Shown one piece after another: positions 18,979-26,241 of a DNA stretch of 64,000 bases. Below the pieces are notes generated by a model. It saw only the letters and a program-made list of their open reading frames with translations. It had not been told where the DNA came from and searched no databases. Positions within the stretch are counted from its first letter, which is position 1; every line of letters starts with the position of its first letter. A program made the translations under genes and the position numbers. Source of the DNA: an uncultured Ruminococcus sp. (lineage in GTDB: Bacteria > Bacillota > Clostridia > Lachnospirales > Lachnospiraceae); assembly GCA_900544395.1 (NCBI GenBank), contig UQVC01000012.1:7373-71372 (forward strand). Reading direction: 5' to 3'.

Positions 18979-19521
18979 TTACGTCAATATTTTCTCTTCA
19001 TAAGTTCTTACTTTTTTCCCTTTCACATAGTATTCTATATCAATAAGACAATTCTTTGAATCTATTTCATAATAACCCCCCAAATCGTATCCGCAAACAT
19101 GTTCTGGCAATGTTTTTCCATCAAATGACCACACTCCATCATACGAATCTTTTGTCAATGCAACCAGCCTAGCTTTGTCATTCTCCTTTTCCTTCATTGG
19201 TCGATATGATTTTTTCATTTCTAATGCAATAAGGTTATCTTTTTCAACAATTTCTCCTCGACTATGTACAATAAGATCACACATAATAGTTACTACCTTT
19301 AAATCATCATTACAAATAGTCTTTACTCGACCATTATTTCTATTGTATTCAACATCAACATAATACCTAGAGTATTTGCTATGTCTAATTTCCAAATAAA
19401 GGCATTGAGCCAATGTGCTATATAAACTTCTTTCCGCTACATTACTCAAAATAAATGCTGTATTTTCCTTTAAAAACCTTTTATTTGCCCTTTCAAAAAT
19501 CTTAACTAATTCATTCTCCAT
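18979..19521 (-). CDS. Unknown protein with PD-(D/E)XK nuclease-like motif spacing
   Basis: I do not recognise the family. The 180-residue protein has the spacing of a minimal restriction-like nuclease fold: Glu30 in an N-terminal helix (NVAERSLYSTLAQCL), Asp82 ending a hydrophobic strand (VTIMCDLIVHS) and Glu101-x-Lys103 in the next strand (LIALEMKKS). A C-terminal beta-rich part follows. Nuclease activity is a hypothesis from this pattern. It lies between DUF2971 and DUF1016 genes in the island, preceded by a short decayed reading frame that overlaps its start. Confidence 0.65.
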   Translation of the reverse strand: MENELVKIFERANKRFLKENTAFILSNVAERSLYSTLAQCLYLEIRHSKYSRYYVDVEYNRNNGRVKTICNDDLKVVTIMCDLIVHSRGEIVEKDNLIALEMKKSYRPMKEKENDKARLVALTKDSYDGVWSFDGKTLPEHVCGYDLGGYYEIDSKNCLIDIEYYVKGKKVRTYEEKILT

Positions 19522-19619
19522 GATGCTTTCTCCACATAATAATCGACCTTAGTTTCGGCTTTTCTCTGTCTTTCAAAATCAGTTCTGGTCTTTGGAATAG
19601 ATACGATAAAATCTATATG
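19506..19619 (-). pseudogene. Orphan C-terminal gene fragment between DUF2971 and the nuclease-like gene
   Basis: After the DUF2971 stop codon at 19620 the same frame stays open for 37 codons. The text looks like real protein (FIVSIPKTRTDFERQRKAE, then KVDYYVEKASWRMN). It ends in a TAG that overlaps the start of the next gene, as a coupled upstream gene would. It has no start of its own. It may be the 3' tail of a deleted gene; a DUF2971 extension after a stop is less likely because VIVSQATYR is a natural-looking C-terminus. Confidence 0.4.
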
Positions 19620-20483
19620 TTAGCGATAAGTCGCCTGCGAAACTATTACATGCTCTTTCCACTTGCTATCATTCATATGCCATTCCTTACTATCAATATC
19701 AATCCATTTAAACCCTTTACTTTCTAAGAAAAGCCACAAATTTCTATTATTAATAGACGATTTAGGACCAACAACTATATTTTCAATCAGTCTATACTCA
19801 TTATTTTTGAAGTATAGTTCTCTAAATGGAATTATCGAACAATCATTCAGCCTAAATTTTATATCACTAACATCTTTTTCCTTGTTTTTTCTATATCCGC
19901 AATACAACCTATATTCCTTTTCTTCCCGAAACGCTGGATTTTTACACATTATTGCATCTTGCAGGATATATGAGACTAAAATTTTGCTTTTACGATATAT
20001 TTCATCTCTATTTCCATCTTTGACTGCAGCATTTAAATTTCTTAAAATATTATCACTGATTTTTCGACTCAATATGTCATATTGCTTTTCTCTGTCATAT
20101 ATAACTTCAGCTCCATATAATGAATAGTATGTTTCGATAAAATCAACATTAAATCCAATTGCAACACCTTTCCCATCATTTGCATATGATCGCCATTGAC
20201 TCAAGACATCCTTTTCCTTCGATAAGCAAAAAATATAGGGACAGTCCATTTCTTGCAATAGAGTTTTTGAGATATTTTCTATCAAGTTCCAATCCTCTAG
20301 TATCGAATTATATCCCCCTCTTTTTAAAACGAAATCTTTTACCATTTCCAAGAGCCAAATAATTTCAGCCGAGTCATTCATATTTAATGGATTTCCAAAT
20401 CTGATGGTACCTGTCTGCAAAATATTATAAAATGTATCCACAGAGCAATAATGATAATATATTTTATTATTCTTTTTTTTCAT
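19620..20483 (-). CDS. DUF2971-family protein
   Basis: The 287-residue protein opens with KIYYHYCSVDTFYNILQTG, then NPLNMNDSAEI, the FCLSKEKDVLSQWRSYANDGKGVAIGF block and a C-terminal SQATYR, the typical order of DUF2971 proteins. The function of the family is not established; members occur sporadically and often near defence or mobile genes. The ATG is preceded by AGAGGTG. Directly upstream lie decayed RhuM-like and metallophosphoesterase remnants, so this gene may have belonged to a longer cassette. Confidence 0.85.
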   Translation of the reverse strand: MKKKNNKIYYHYCSVDTFYNILQTGTIRFGNPLNMNDSAEIIWLLEMVKDFVLKRGGYNSILEDWNLIENISKTLLQEMDCPYIFCLSKEKDVLSQWRSYANDGKGVAIGFNVDFIETYYSLYGAEVIYDREKQYDILSRKISDNILRNLNAAVKDGNRDEIYRKSKILVSYILQDAIMCKNPAFREEKEYRLYCGYRKNKEKDVSDIKFRLNDCSIIPFRELYFKNNEYRLIENIVVGPKSSINNRNLWLFLESKGFKWIDIDSKEWHMNDSKWKEHVIVSQATYR

Positions 20484-20495
20484 CTAACACCTCTT

Positions 20496-20659
20496 CTAAT
20501 AGTTCTTTGTCAGTACAGTTCCAAAGTTTTTTAGCCGTTCATCATTCATAATATAGCCCTTGATTACTCTTCTGTAATTCCATTCACCCTTTTTTCGAAA
20601 TCAACTGTTCTCGGAGAATCTTTCTTATTTTCAACAGCGATAATCGTCTTTAGTATCAT
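20496..20659 (-). pseudogene. RhuM-family remnant
   Basis: Two short open frames joined by a frameshift read TIIAVENKKDSPRTVDFEK.RVNGI, then RRVIKGYIMNDERLKNFG, then stop. The second part closely resembles the KGY-MNDERLKN core of RhuM virulence-protein homologues, and the first resembles the IISVG...F-K-W block just before it. The rest of the roughly 330-residue family is missing. Clearly broken. Confidence 0.55.
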
Positions 20660-20810
20660 TTTTATGAACAACACTGTTATAATTCTCAATCAAAATTCAA
20701 TTCATTTCTTCCACATTTTCAAAAGGGTGTTTTTGCATCTCTATAATTCCACGATGCCCCAAATGCAAATCACTTGTAAAATAAATCAAATCATCGCTAT
20801 CCTTCTCCAT
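20650..20810 (-). pseudogene. Metallophosphoesterase remnant (N-terminal part with nonsense codon)
   Basis: From an ATG at 20810 the frame reads LIYFTSDLHLGHRGIIEMQ, the D-x-H metal motif and second histidine of calcineurin-like phosphoesterases. PFENVEEMN follows, then a TGA at 20697, then ILIENYNSVVHKNDT in the same frame. Intact relatives continue with VYILGD; here the gene switches to a RhuM-like remnant instead. Nonsense mutation plus deletion. Confidence 0.65.
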
Positions 20811-20953
20811 TGCGAATTTCCCCACAAAAAGTCACAAATTCCATTCATCCACCTTGTATCATCCCGTCCATTTACTTCTTTTCTATCCGCAAATTCCGTA
20901 CAAACCAGTACTAAATCCTGCCAAATATCACGCTTTTTAAGGCTCCGATGGAC
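20786..20953 (-). pseudogene. 3' tail of an unidentified gene at the island edge
   Basis: An open frame from the uvrB-stub junction reads KKRDIWQDLVLVCTEFADRK and EVNGRDDTRWMNGICDFLWG, and ends at a TGA overlapping the start of the phosphoesterase remnant. The codons look like real coding sequence, but the 5' part is missing beyond the junction. No family recognised. Confidence 0.5.
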
Positions 20954-21225
20954 TAGCTCACAAAATATTCCACGGCATTATTGGGGAAGAATTCTTTAAA
21001 TTCTCCATATAATTGAGCCACCAGAGTCTTGTTGTGCGCGATTATCAATGTTGGTTTATTCAATTGTGCGATGACATTCGCCATTGTAAATGTTTTACCC
21101 GAACCGGTCACTCCAAGAAGTGTCTGACATTGGTTTCCTTCCTGAACGCCTTTGACAAGCTGTTCAATAGCGTGTGGCTGGCCTCCGGTTGGAGCGTATT
21201 CTGACACTAATTCAAAATAATCCAT
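20953..21225 (-). pseudogene. Truncated uvrB 5' fragment (90 codons), direct repeat copy 2
   Basis: The ORF matches uvrB residues 1-90 up to NNAVEYFVS, including Walker A GVTGSGKT, and then stops at a TAG formed by the junction. Positions 20954-21225 are the repeat proper (about 89% identical to 17496-17767). It keeps a good ribosome site (AAAGGAGAACT, a longer spacer than intact uvrB) and a promoter-like region upstream, so it is probably the original 5' end of uvrB. The product would lack the helicase core and be inactive. Confidence 0.9.
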
Positions 21226-21235
21226 AAATTCAGTT

Positions 21236-21345
21236 CTCCTTTATCTTCTAACAGTTATTCAAATTTTTCGAATAACTGAAACCTCACCAACATTACGCTC
21301 CTTATTCTCTCCCGCTATTATATCAGAATATAAAATAAAAGTACA
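21236..21345 (-). promoter_or_regulatory. Promoter-leader of the uvrB stub, with a 12-codon ORF and inverted repeat
   Basis: A -10 box TATAAT is at 21322-21317 with a weak -35 TGTACT at 21345-21340 (17-nt spacer). The leader carries AAGGAG 4 nt before an ATG at 21293, opening a 12-codon frame (MLVRFQLFEKFE) that stops at 21255. Overlapping its end is the 9-bp inverted repeat CAGTTATTC / GAATAACTG (21252-21260 and 21270-21278). This may be the native uvrB control region, now cut off from the intact gene. Confidence 0.5.
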
Positions 21346-21376
21346 GAACAAAATCGAATGTTTGTTCTGTACTTTT
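21337..21376 (-). terminator. Terminator after the threonine-aldolase-like gene
   Basis: A perfect 16-bp stem, AAAAGTACAGAACAAA and TTTGTTCTGTACTTTT, with an 8-nt loop, 44 nt after the stop codon. The stem ends in T-rich DNA on both strands, so it could work in both directions. Confidence 0.9.
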
Positions 21377-21420
21377 GTTACAATCTTTATCTCTCATTCA
21401 CACATATTTTTCGGATATTT

Positions 21421-22449
21421 TCATCGTTCCAATGCCTGTATCAGTTTTTCCACATGTTCTTCTTTCGTATCCCACGAAGTCACAATGCGCACTGCGGTGT
21501 GCGTATCATCTGTCTTTTCCCAAAATGTAAAGGCAAATTCTTCTTCCAGACATTTGAGTCTCTCATCTTCAAGGATAACAAAAATCTGATTTGTCTCTGT
21601 CTCCACCAGGAGATCCATGTTCTGTCTTTTCAGACATTGACGGATCCTGTCCGCCATCTGATTTGCATGTTCCGCCAACCGGTAAAAAGTCTGATCCCTG
21701 AACAGTCCCAGAAATTGAATTCCCAGCACCCAGCCTTTTGCAAGCATAGCTCCGTTTTGTTTGATCTGATACCGAAATTCTCTGCTGATCTCCGGATTGG
21801 AGATTACCACTGCTTCCCCAAACAACGCACCATTTTTCGTTCCTCCGATATAGAACACATCACAAAATTCTGTCAGATCTTTCATGGTACAATCATTTCC
21901 GCGGCTTGTCAGTGCACTTCCTAGCCTTGCTCCATCCAGAAACAATTTCAGTCCGTATTTCTTACATACAGAAGAAATCGCAGTCAGTTCTGCTTTTGAA
22001 TATACCGTTCCCAATTCGGTGGCATCAGAAATGTAAACCATAGCAGGCTTTACCATGTGTTCATCTGTATGCAGAAGCACTGCTTTTTCAATCTCGTCTG
22101 GTGTGATTTTCCCATCTTTTCCGGGAACTGCCACCACCTTATGGCCACTGTTCTCAATGGCACCTGTCTCATGAACATTGATATGCCCCGTATCCACTGC
22201 GATCACTGCTTCATACGATCGCAACGATGCTGCGATCACCGTCTTATTCGTTTGGGTACCGCCCATCAGAAAATGAATTTCTGCATCTTTCGTTCCAATC
22301 TCTCTATAAATACACTCTTTTGCAGCTTCACAGATCTCATCCGTTCCATATCCATCATACTGTCTGTGGTTTGTCTCCAGCAACAGTTTCAAAATTTCAT
22401 AACAAGCACTTTCACTATAGTCATTCATAAATGAAATTCGATCTCTCAT
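21421..22449 (-). CDS. Threonine aldolase-type PLP enzyme (beta-eliminating lyase family)
   Basis: The 342-residue fold-type I PLP enzyme shows FLMGGTQTN near residue 60, HINVHETGAIE, LFLDGARLG (PLP-ring aspartate) and the Schiff-base lysine in IGGTKNGALFGE. These are marks of low-specificity L-threonine aldolases, which split threonine or allo-threonine to glycine and acetaldehyde. The gene lies 12 nt after an NSS-type transporter, suggesting that the imported substrate feeds this enzyme. Substrate preference cannot be read from sequence. AGGAG lies upstream of the first ATG. Confidence 0.88.
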   Translation of the reverse strand: MRDRISFMNDYSESACYEILKLLLETNHRQYDGYGTDEICEAAKECIYREIGTKDAEIHFLMGGTQTNKTVIAASLRSYEAVIAVDTGHINVHETGAIENSGHKVVAVPGKDGKITPDEIEKAVLLHTDEHMVKPAMVYISDATELGTVYSKAELTAISSVCKKYGLKLFLDGARLGSALTSRGNDCTMKDLTEFCDVFYIGGTKNGALFGEAVVISNPEISREFRYQIKQNGAMLAKGWVLGIQFLGLFRDQTFYRLAEHANQMADRIRQCLKRQNMDLLVETETNQIFVILEDERLKCLEEEFAFTFWEKTDDTHTAVRIVTSWDTKEEHVEKLIQALER

Positions 22450-22461
22450 CTTCCCGCTCTC

Positions 22462-23835
22462 CTAAAACATTGTAATATAACCCTGTATAAAAATAAACAG
22501 CACGATCAGCGGCAGAATATAAGATACATATACCCTCGCCCATTTTGGGAATTGAATTCCCTTTCCACTGTTTGCCTCTTTTGTAAAATTCTTCCATCCC
22601 CATCCATATCGGCTGGTGCAAAATAACAAGTAGATCAAACTGCCGATTGGCAGTAAGTTGTTGCTTACCAGGAAATCTTCAAAATCCAGGATATTTTTTC
22701 CTGCACCAAGCGGCGAAAACCCGCTCCATACATTGAATCCGAGAATACATGGAACAGAAAGTACCACAATCACAACCAGATTGCAAAGTACCGATTTGAT
22801 CCGGCTGCATCCCGTCAGCTCCATAGCAAATGTAATAATATTTTCAAACACAGCAATGATCGTAGATGCCGCCGCAAAGAACATACACAAGAAGAATAAA
22901 GTGCCCCAGATTCTTCCACCGCTCATCGCATTAAAAATATTCGGAAGAGTAATAAAGATTAGACTCGGACCCTGCCCCGGATTCACACCGAACGCAAAAC
23001 ATGCCGGAAAAATAATCATACCCGCGATCAACGCCACACAAGTATCCAAGATCGTCACACAGACTGCCTCTCCTGTCAGGGCACGTTTCTTATCAATATA
23101 GCTTCCAAAAATTGCAATAGCTCCGATTCCCAGACTCAATGTAAAGAAGGACTGTCCCATAGCAGCATACACCACCTCAAACACGCCTGCTTCTTTTACT
23201 TTTTCAAAATCCGGAAGCAGATAAAAACGGATTCCTTCTCCCGCATTTGGCAATGTTGCAGAGCGTACTGCCAGAATGATCATCAGACCGAGGAGCAAAA
23301 GCATCATGACTTTTGTAATCTTCTCCACTCCTTTTTGCAATCCCATACTGCAAATCGCAAAACACAGAACTACAACGATCACCATACACACAAACATCAG
23401 CCCCGGTCTTGCGGTCAGATTTGCAAACTCTGCTTCTATTCCCTTCGCATCAAGACCTTCAAATTCTCCGGCTGCCATCTTAATAAAATACAAGATCATC
23501 CATCCACCGATGGTTGTATAAAACATCATGAGCAGATAATTTCCCGCCATTCCAAAATACTTATACCAGTGCCACTTTGTTCCTTTCGGCTCCAGTTTAT
23601 CAAAAGAAAGCGCAATACTTGACTGACTTGCTCTTCCCACTGAAAACTCCATAACCATGATCGGCAAACCAAGCACCAGCAGGAAAAACAAATAGATCAG
23701 CACAAATGCCGCTCCACCATACTCTCCTGTAATATACGGAAATCTCCATACATTGCCCAAGCCGATCGCGCACCCTGCTGAAATCAGAATGAATCCCAGC
23801 CTGGAACCAAATTTTTCTCGTTTCATTTCCCTCAT
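22462..23835 (-). CDS. Neurotransmitter:sodium symporter (NSS/SNF family)
   Basis: The 457-residue protein starts FGSRLGFILISAGCAIGLGNVWRFPY, the TM1 signature with the unwound Na+/substrate site, followed by GGAAFVLIYL. It has about eleven membrane helices, the bacterial form of the family. NSS proteins import amino acids with sodium. It lies between a TetR gene (41 nt) and a threonine-aldolase-like gene (12 nt), so an amino acid such as threonine or glycine is a reasonable guess. Met4 is an alternative start. Confidence 0.93.
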   Translation of the reverse strand: MREMKREKFGSRLGFILISAGCAIGLGNVWRFPYITGEYGGAAFVLIYLFFLLVLGLPIMVMEFSVGRASQSSIALSFDKLEPKGTKWHWYKYFGMAGNYLLMMFYTTIGGWMILYFIKMAAGEFEGLDAKGIEAEFANLTARPGLMFVCMVIVVVLCFAICSMGLQKGVEKITKVMMLLLLGLMIILAVRSATLPNAGEGIRFYLLPDFEKVKEAGVFEVVYAAMGQSFFTLSLGIGAIAIFGSYIDKKRALTGEAVCVTILDTCVALIAGMIIFPACFAFGVNPGQGPSLIFITLPNIFNAMSGGRIWGTLFFLCMFFAAASTIIAVFENIITFAMELTGCSRIKSVLCNLVVIVVLSVPCILGFNVWSGFSPLGAGKNILDFEDFLVSNNLLPIGSLIYLLFCTSRYGWGWKNFTKEANSGKGIQFPKWARVYVSYILPLIVLFIFIQGYITMF

Positions 23836-23876
23836 CCTCTCTTGTTTTTTGCATTTTATCTTACGACATTCCTGTT

Positions 23877-24473
23877 TTATTTGTCAAGAAAATCTGAGGC
23901 TGTCTGACAAAAAGCATCCTTTGCATTGACCACCATATTGAACGTCATCTGCGCAATCTCTTCCGGTGACTTTTCTTCCCCTTCCTGAAGCCAGATCTTC
24001 ACCAGCCCCAGACATCCGCTTAAACAAAACGCATAAAAATATTTCAGATCTTCCTTTTTCCCCGGGAACATCTCTTCCAATGCTGTTCTGCTGTTTTCTT
24101 TGATGATACGCTCAATCCTATGGATGAATCCCATATCACCATTGGGCCCGATCAACGCGCTTCCGATCTCCCGTTCTTCATTCAATACCCGGAAAATATC
24201 TTCAATAAAATAAAAGGTATTTTCATTATGAGGTTCGATCGGATGCTCCTCGATCGCCCGTTGGATCTCATGCTCCATCGTATCTTCAATCTCCCAAAGC
24301 AAATCCTGAATATCCTTAAAATGCAGATAAAATGTGGAACGGTTGATATGTACTTCCTCCACCAGTTCCTTTACCGTGATCTGATTGACACTTTTCTCCT
24401 GCATCAATTTTGCAAGTCCATTTTTCAACTGTTTCCTTGTTTTGATCACCCTGCGGTCTACCTTTTTCTCCAT
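23877..24473 (-). CDS. TetR/AcrR-family transcriptional regulator
   Basis: The N-terminal helix-turn-helix domain is clear: RRVIKTRKQLKNGLAKLM, then ITVKELVEEVHINRSTFYLHFKD (about residues 30-52 from the chosen start). A ligand-binding helical domain of about 140 residues follows. I start at the ATG at 24473 because GAGGGA is well placed; an upstream in-frame ATG adds eight residues. It follows a MATE exporter by 28 nt and precedes the NSS gene, so it likely controls this run. Confidence 0.9.
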   Translation of the reverse strand: MEKKVDRRVIKTRKQLKNGLAKLMQEKSVNQITVKELVEEVHINRSTFYLHFKDIQDLLWEIEDTMEHEIQRAIEEHPIEPHNENTFYFIEDIFRVLNEEREIGSALIGPNGDMGFIHRIERIIKENSRTALEEMFPGKKEDLKYFYAFCLSGCLGLVKIWLQEGEEKSPEEIAQMTFNMVVNAKDAFCQTASDFLDK

Positions 24474-24501
24474 GTAACTTCCCTCATTTCTATTCATATC
24501 A

Positions 24502-25827
24502 TTATCTTTTTTGTAACTTTTTATAATAAATCCACCCTGTTACATCTGCCAGGATCCATCCAATCGGAACGGACCACCAGATTCCGGTCACTCCGATCGC
24601 CGGCACTGCCGACAACACATAGGCCAACAGTACTCTTGTCCCTAATGAAATCACGGTTAATACCACCGACATCCCCGGTTTTCGCACTGCGCGGTAATAT
24701 CCGTAAAACAAAAACAAAAATCCAATGCCACAGTAAAAAGCACCCTCAATACGCAAATATTCGATTCCAATCCCCAAAATTTCTGTCTCCTGAGGCTGTA
24801 TAAAAATCAGCAGCAACGGTTTTGCAAACAGAAAAACTGCTGCTGAAATTACAAGACAAAAGCCCAGAACCAGAATCACTGCTTTTTTGCATCCTTCCTG
24901 AATCCGTTCCTTTTTTGCCGCTCCGTAATTTTGAGCGACAAAAGTAGAAAATGCATTTCCAAAATCCTGCACCGGCATATAGGCAAAGGAATCAATCTTC
25001 ACCGCTGCCGCAAATGCCGCCATGACTGCTGGTCCAAAACTGTTGACCAGTCCCTGTACCATCAAAATTCCCAGATTCATTACCGACTGCTGCACACAGG
25101 TCAAAAACGAAAACTGAAAAATCTCGCCTGCAGTATCCGCCTTCCATCGAAACTCTGATAATCGAACTCGAAACTGTGGACATCTCCACCAGGTATATCC
25201 TGCAATTCCGATCCCGGAAATCCACTGTGAGATCACCGTTGCCTTTGCCGCTCCACCGACTCCTGCATCCAATCCTAATACAAACCACAGATCCAGAACA
25301 ATATTCAATCCGGCACAGACTGCCAAAAAGATCAATGGGATCATAGATTCCCCTGCTGCCCGCAGCAGCGATGCAAAATAATTATAAAGAAAAGTAGCAA
25401 TGATCCCACTGAAAATAATAATCAGATAGGTCCGCATCAACTCATATACTGGCTCTGGAACCTGCAGAAATTCCAGAATCCATTTTGTCTTCCAGTATAC
25501 CAGTATATTAAGTAAAACTGCAACGATCCCAATCATCGCAAATGAGACCGCTATGCTTTCTTTTAATTTCTTCTGATTCCTTTCTCCACAGCGAATGGAA
25601 AACAAAGCTCCGCTGCCCATACATAGTCCCAAAAGAATCGAAGTCAGGAATGTCATCAATGTATAAGAAGACCCTACTGCTGCCAGTGCATCTGCTCCCA
25701 GAAACTTCCCAACGATCAGTGTATCCGCAATATTATATGTCTGCTGCAAAAGATTTCCCGCGATCAGAGGAAGGGAAAACAACATCATCTTTTTTGTCAC
25801 AGATCCTTCCGTCAGATCTACTGCCAT
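24502..25827 (-). CDS. MATE-family multidrug/cation exporter
   Basis: The protein has twelve predicted helices in two similar halves. The first half has the typical PLIAGNLLQQTYNIADTLIVGKFLG and AAVGSSYTLMTF, the second SFAYMPVQDFGNAFSTFVAQNYGA. MATE proteins expel drugs or metabolites with Na+ or H+. GGGGAG lies 5 nt before the chosen ATG; the longer frame to 25851 adds eight residues. Together with the TetR gene it forms a regulator-exporter pair. Confidence 0.93.
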   Translation of the reverse strand: MAVDLTEGSVTKKMMLFSLPLIAGNLLQQTYNIADTLIVGKFLGADALAAVGSSYTLMTFLTSILLGLCMGSGALFSIRCGERNQKKLKESIAVSFAMIGIVAVLLNILVYWKTKWILEFLQVPEPVYELMRTYLIIIFSGIIATFLYNYFASLLRAAGESMIPLIFLAVCAGLNIVLDLWFVLGLDAGVGGAAKATVISQWISGIGIAGYTWWRCPQFRVRLSEFRWKADTAGEIFQFSFLTCVQQSVMNLGILMVQGLVNSFGPAVMAAFAAAVKIDSFAYMPVQDFGNAFSTFVAQNYGAAKKERIQEGCKKAVILVLGFCLVISAAVFLFAKPLLLIFIQPQETEILGIGIEYLRIEGAFYCGIGFLFLFYGYYRAVRKPGMSVVLTVISLGTRVLLAYVLSAVPAIGVTGIWWSVPIGWILADVTGWIYYKKLQKR

Positions 25828-25972
25828 ATACGCTCCCCTTTCTTTTCCCATGTTACTCTCATATGAAATTTATTTTAAATCAAATACGATGGAATAGCAA
25901 GTTTTTCAAGACACACTGTCAAAAAACTCAAAAATCAGACGCCAAACCATGTAAAACTTTTTCAAAAAACAG

Positions 25973-26001
25973 TTGAATTTTTCTTTCAAAAGCGATATAA
26001 T
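25973..26001 (+). promoter_or_regulatory. Sigma-A promoter of tRNA-Thr
   Basis: TTGAAT (25973-25978), a 17-nt spacer and TATAAT (25996-26001), ending 29 nt before the tRNA. Confidence 0.85.
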
Positions 26002-26030
26002 AAATAAGGTTCATTTAGCAAAATGAATTT

Positions 26031-26103
26031 GCTGGAATAGCTCAGTCGGTAGAGCACTTCACTCGTAATGAAGGGGTCGTCGGTTCAAGTCCGATTTCCA
26101 GCT
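26031..26103 (+). tRNA. tRNA-Thr, anticodon CGT
   Basis: Full cloverleaf: acceptor arms GCTGGAA and TTCCAGC, D-loop AGCTCAGTCGGTAGAGC, anticodon stem CTTCA/TGAAG with loop CTCGTAA (anticodon CGT), and T-loop GGTTCAAGTCC. CCA is not encoded. It reads ACG codons. Flanked by its own promoter and terminator; no integrase or att duplication seen beside it. Confidence 0.96.
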
Positions 26104-26111
26104 TTTAAACA

Positions 26112-26146
26112 TGGATTGAAGTCATTTTGATTTCAGTCCATTTTTT
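26112..26146 (+). terminator. Terminator of tRNA-Thr
   Basis: TGGATTGAAG pairs with TTTCAGTCCA (10 bp with two G-T pairs), and six T follow the stem. Confidence 0.85.
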
Positions 26147-26172
26147 ATTTCATCCCACTTCCCTGTATACAG

Positions 26173-26216
26173 AAAGTGCAGACCACAAGAATCTCCTCCC
26201 CTGTGATCTGCACTTT
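26173..26216. terminator. Hairpin between tRNA-Thr and glcK, probably bidirectional
   Basis: AAAGTGCAGACCACA pairs with TGTGATCTGCACTTT (one mismatched position) around a 14-nt loop. The T-run is stronger on the plus strand; on the minus strand it lies 25 nt after the glucokinase stop. Confidence 0.65.
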
Positions 26217-26241
26217 TTATCAATTGCTCTTCTTTTTCGTT

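Larger units (their letters stand above)
17768..20953. mobile_element. Small accessory island bounded by duplicated uvrB 5' ends
   Basis: About 3.2 kb visibly richer in A/T than its flanks. It carries DUF1016, a PD-(D/E)XK-like protein, DUF2971 and several decayed gene pieces, all on the minus strand. It lies exactly between intact uvrB and a uvrB 5' stub, so it entered at uvrB and left that gene whole. No integrase, transposase or terminal inverted repeat is visible inside. Entry by homologous recombination with foreign DNA carrying uvrB, or by a since-lost recombinase, are both possible. Confidence 0.7.

Noticed and set aside
21355..21368. SOS (LexA) box upstream of the uvrB stub
   Set aside because: CGAATGTTTGTTCT deviates from the Gram-positive consensus at several positions and lies inside a terminator hairpin. 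Kept only as a weak hint.
26031..26103. tRNA-Thr as an integration site
   Set aside because: No integrase, no repeated 3' tRNA end and no accessory block beside it.
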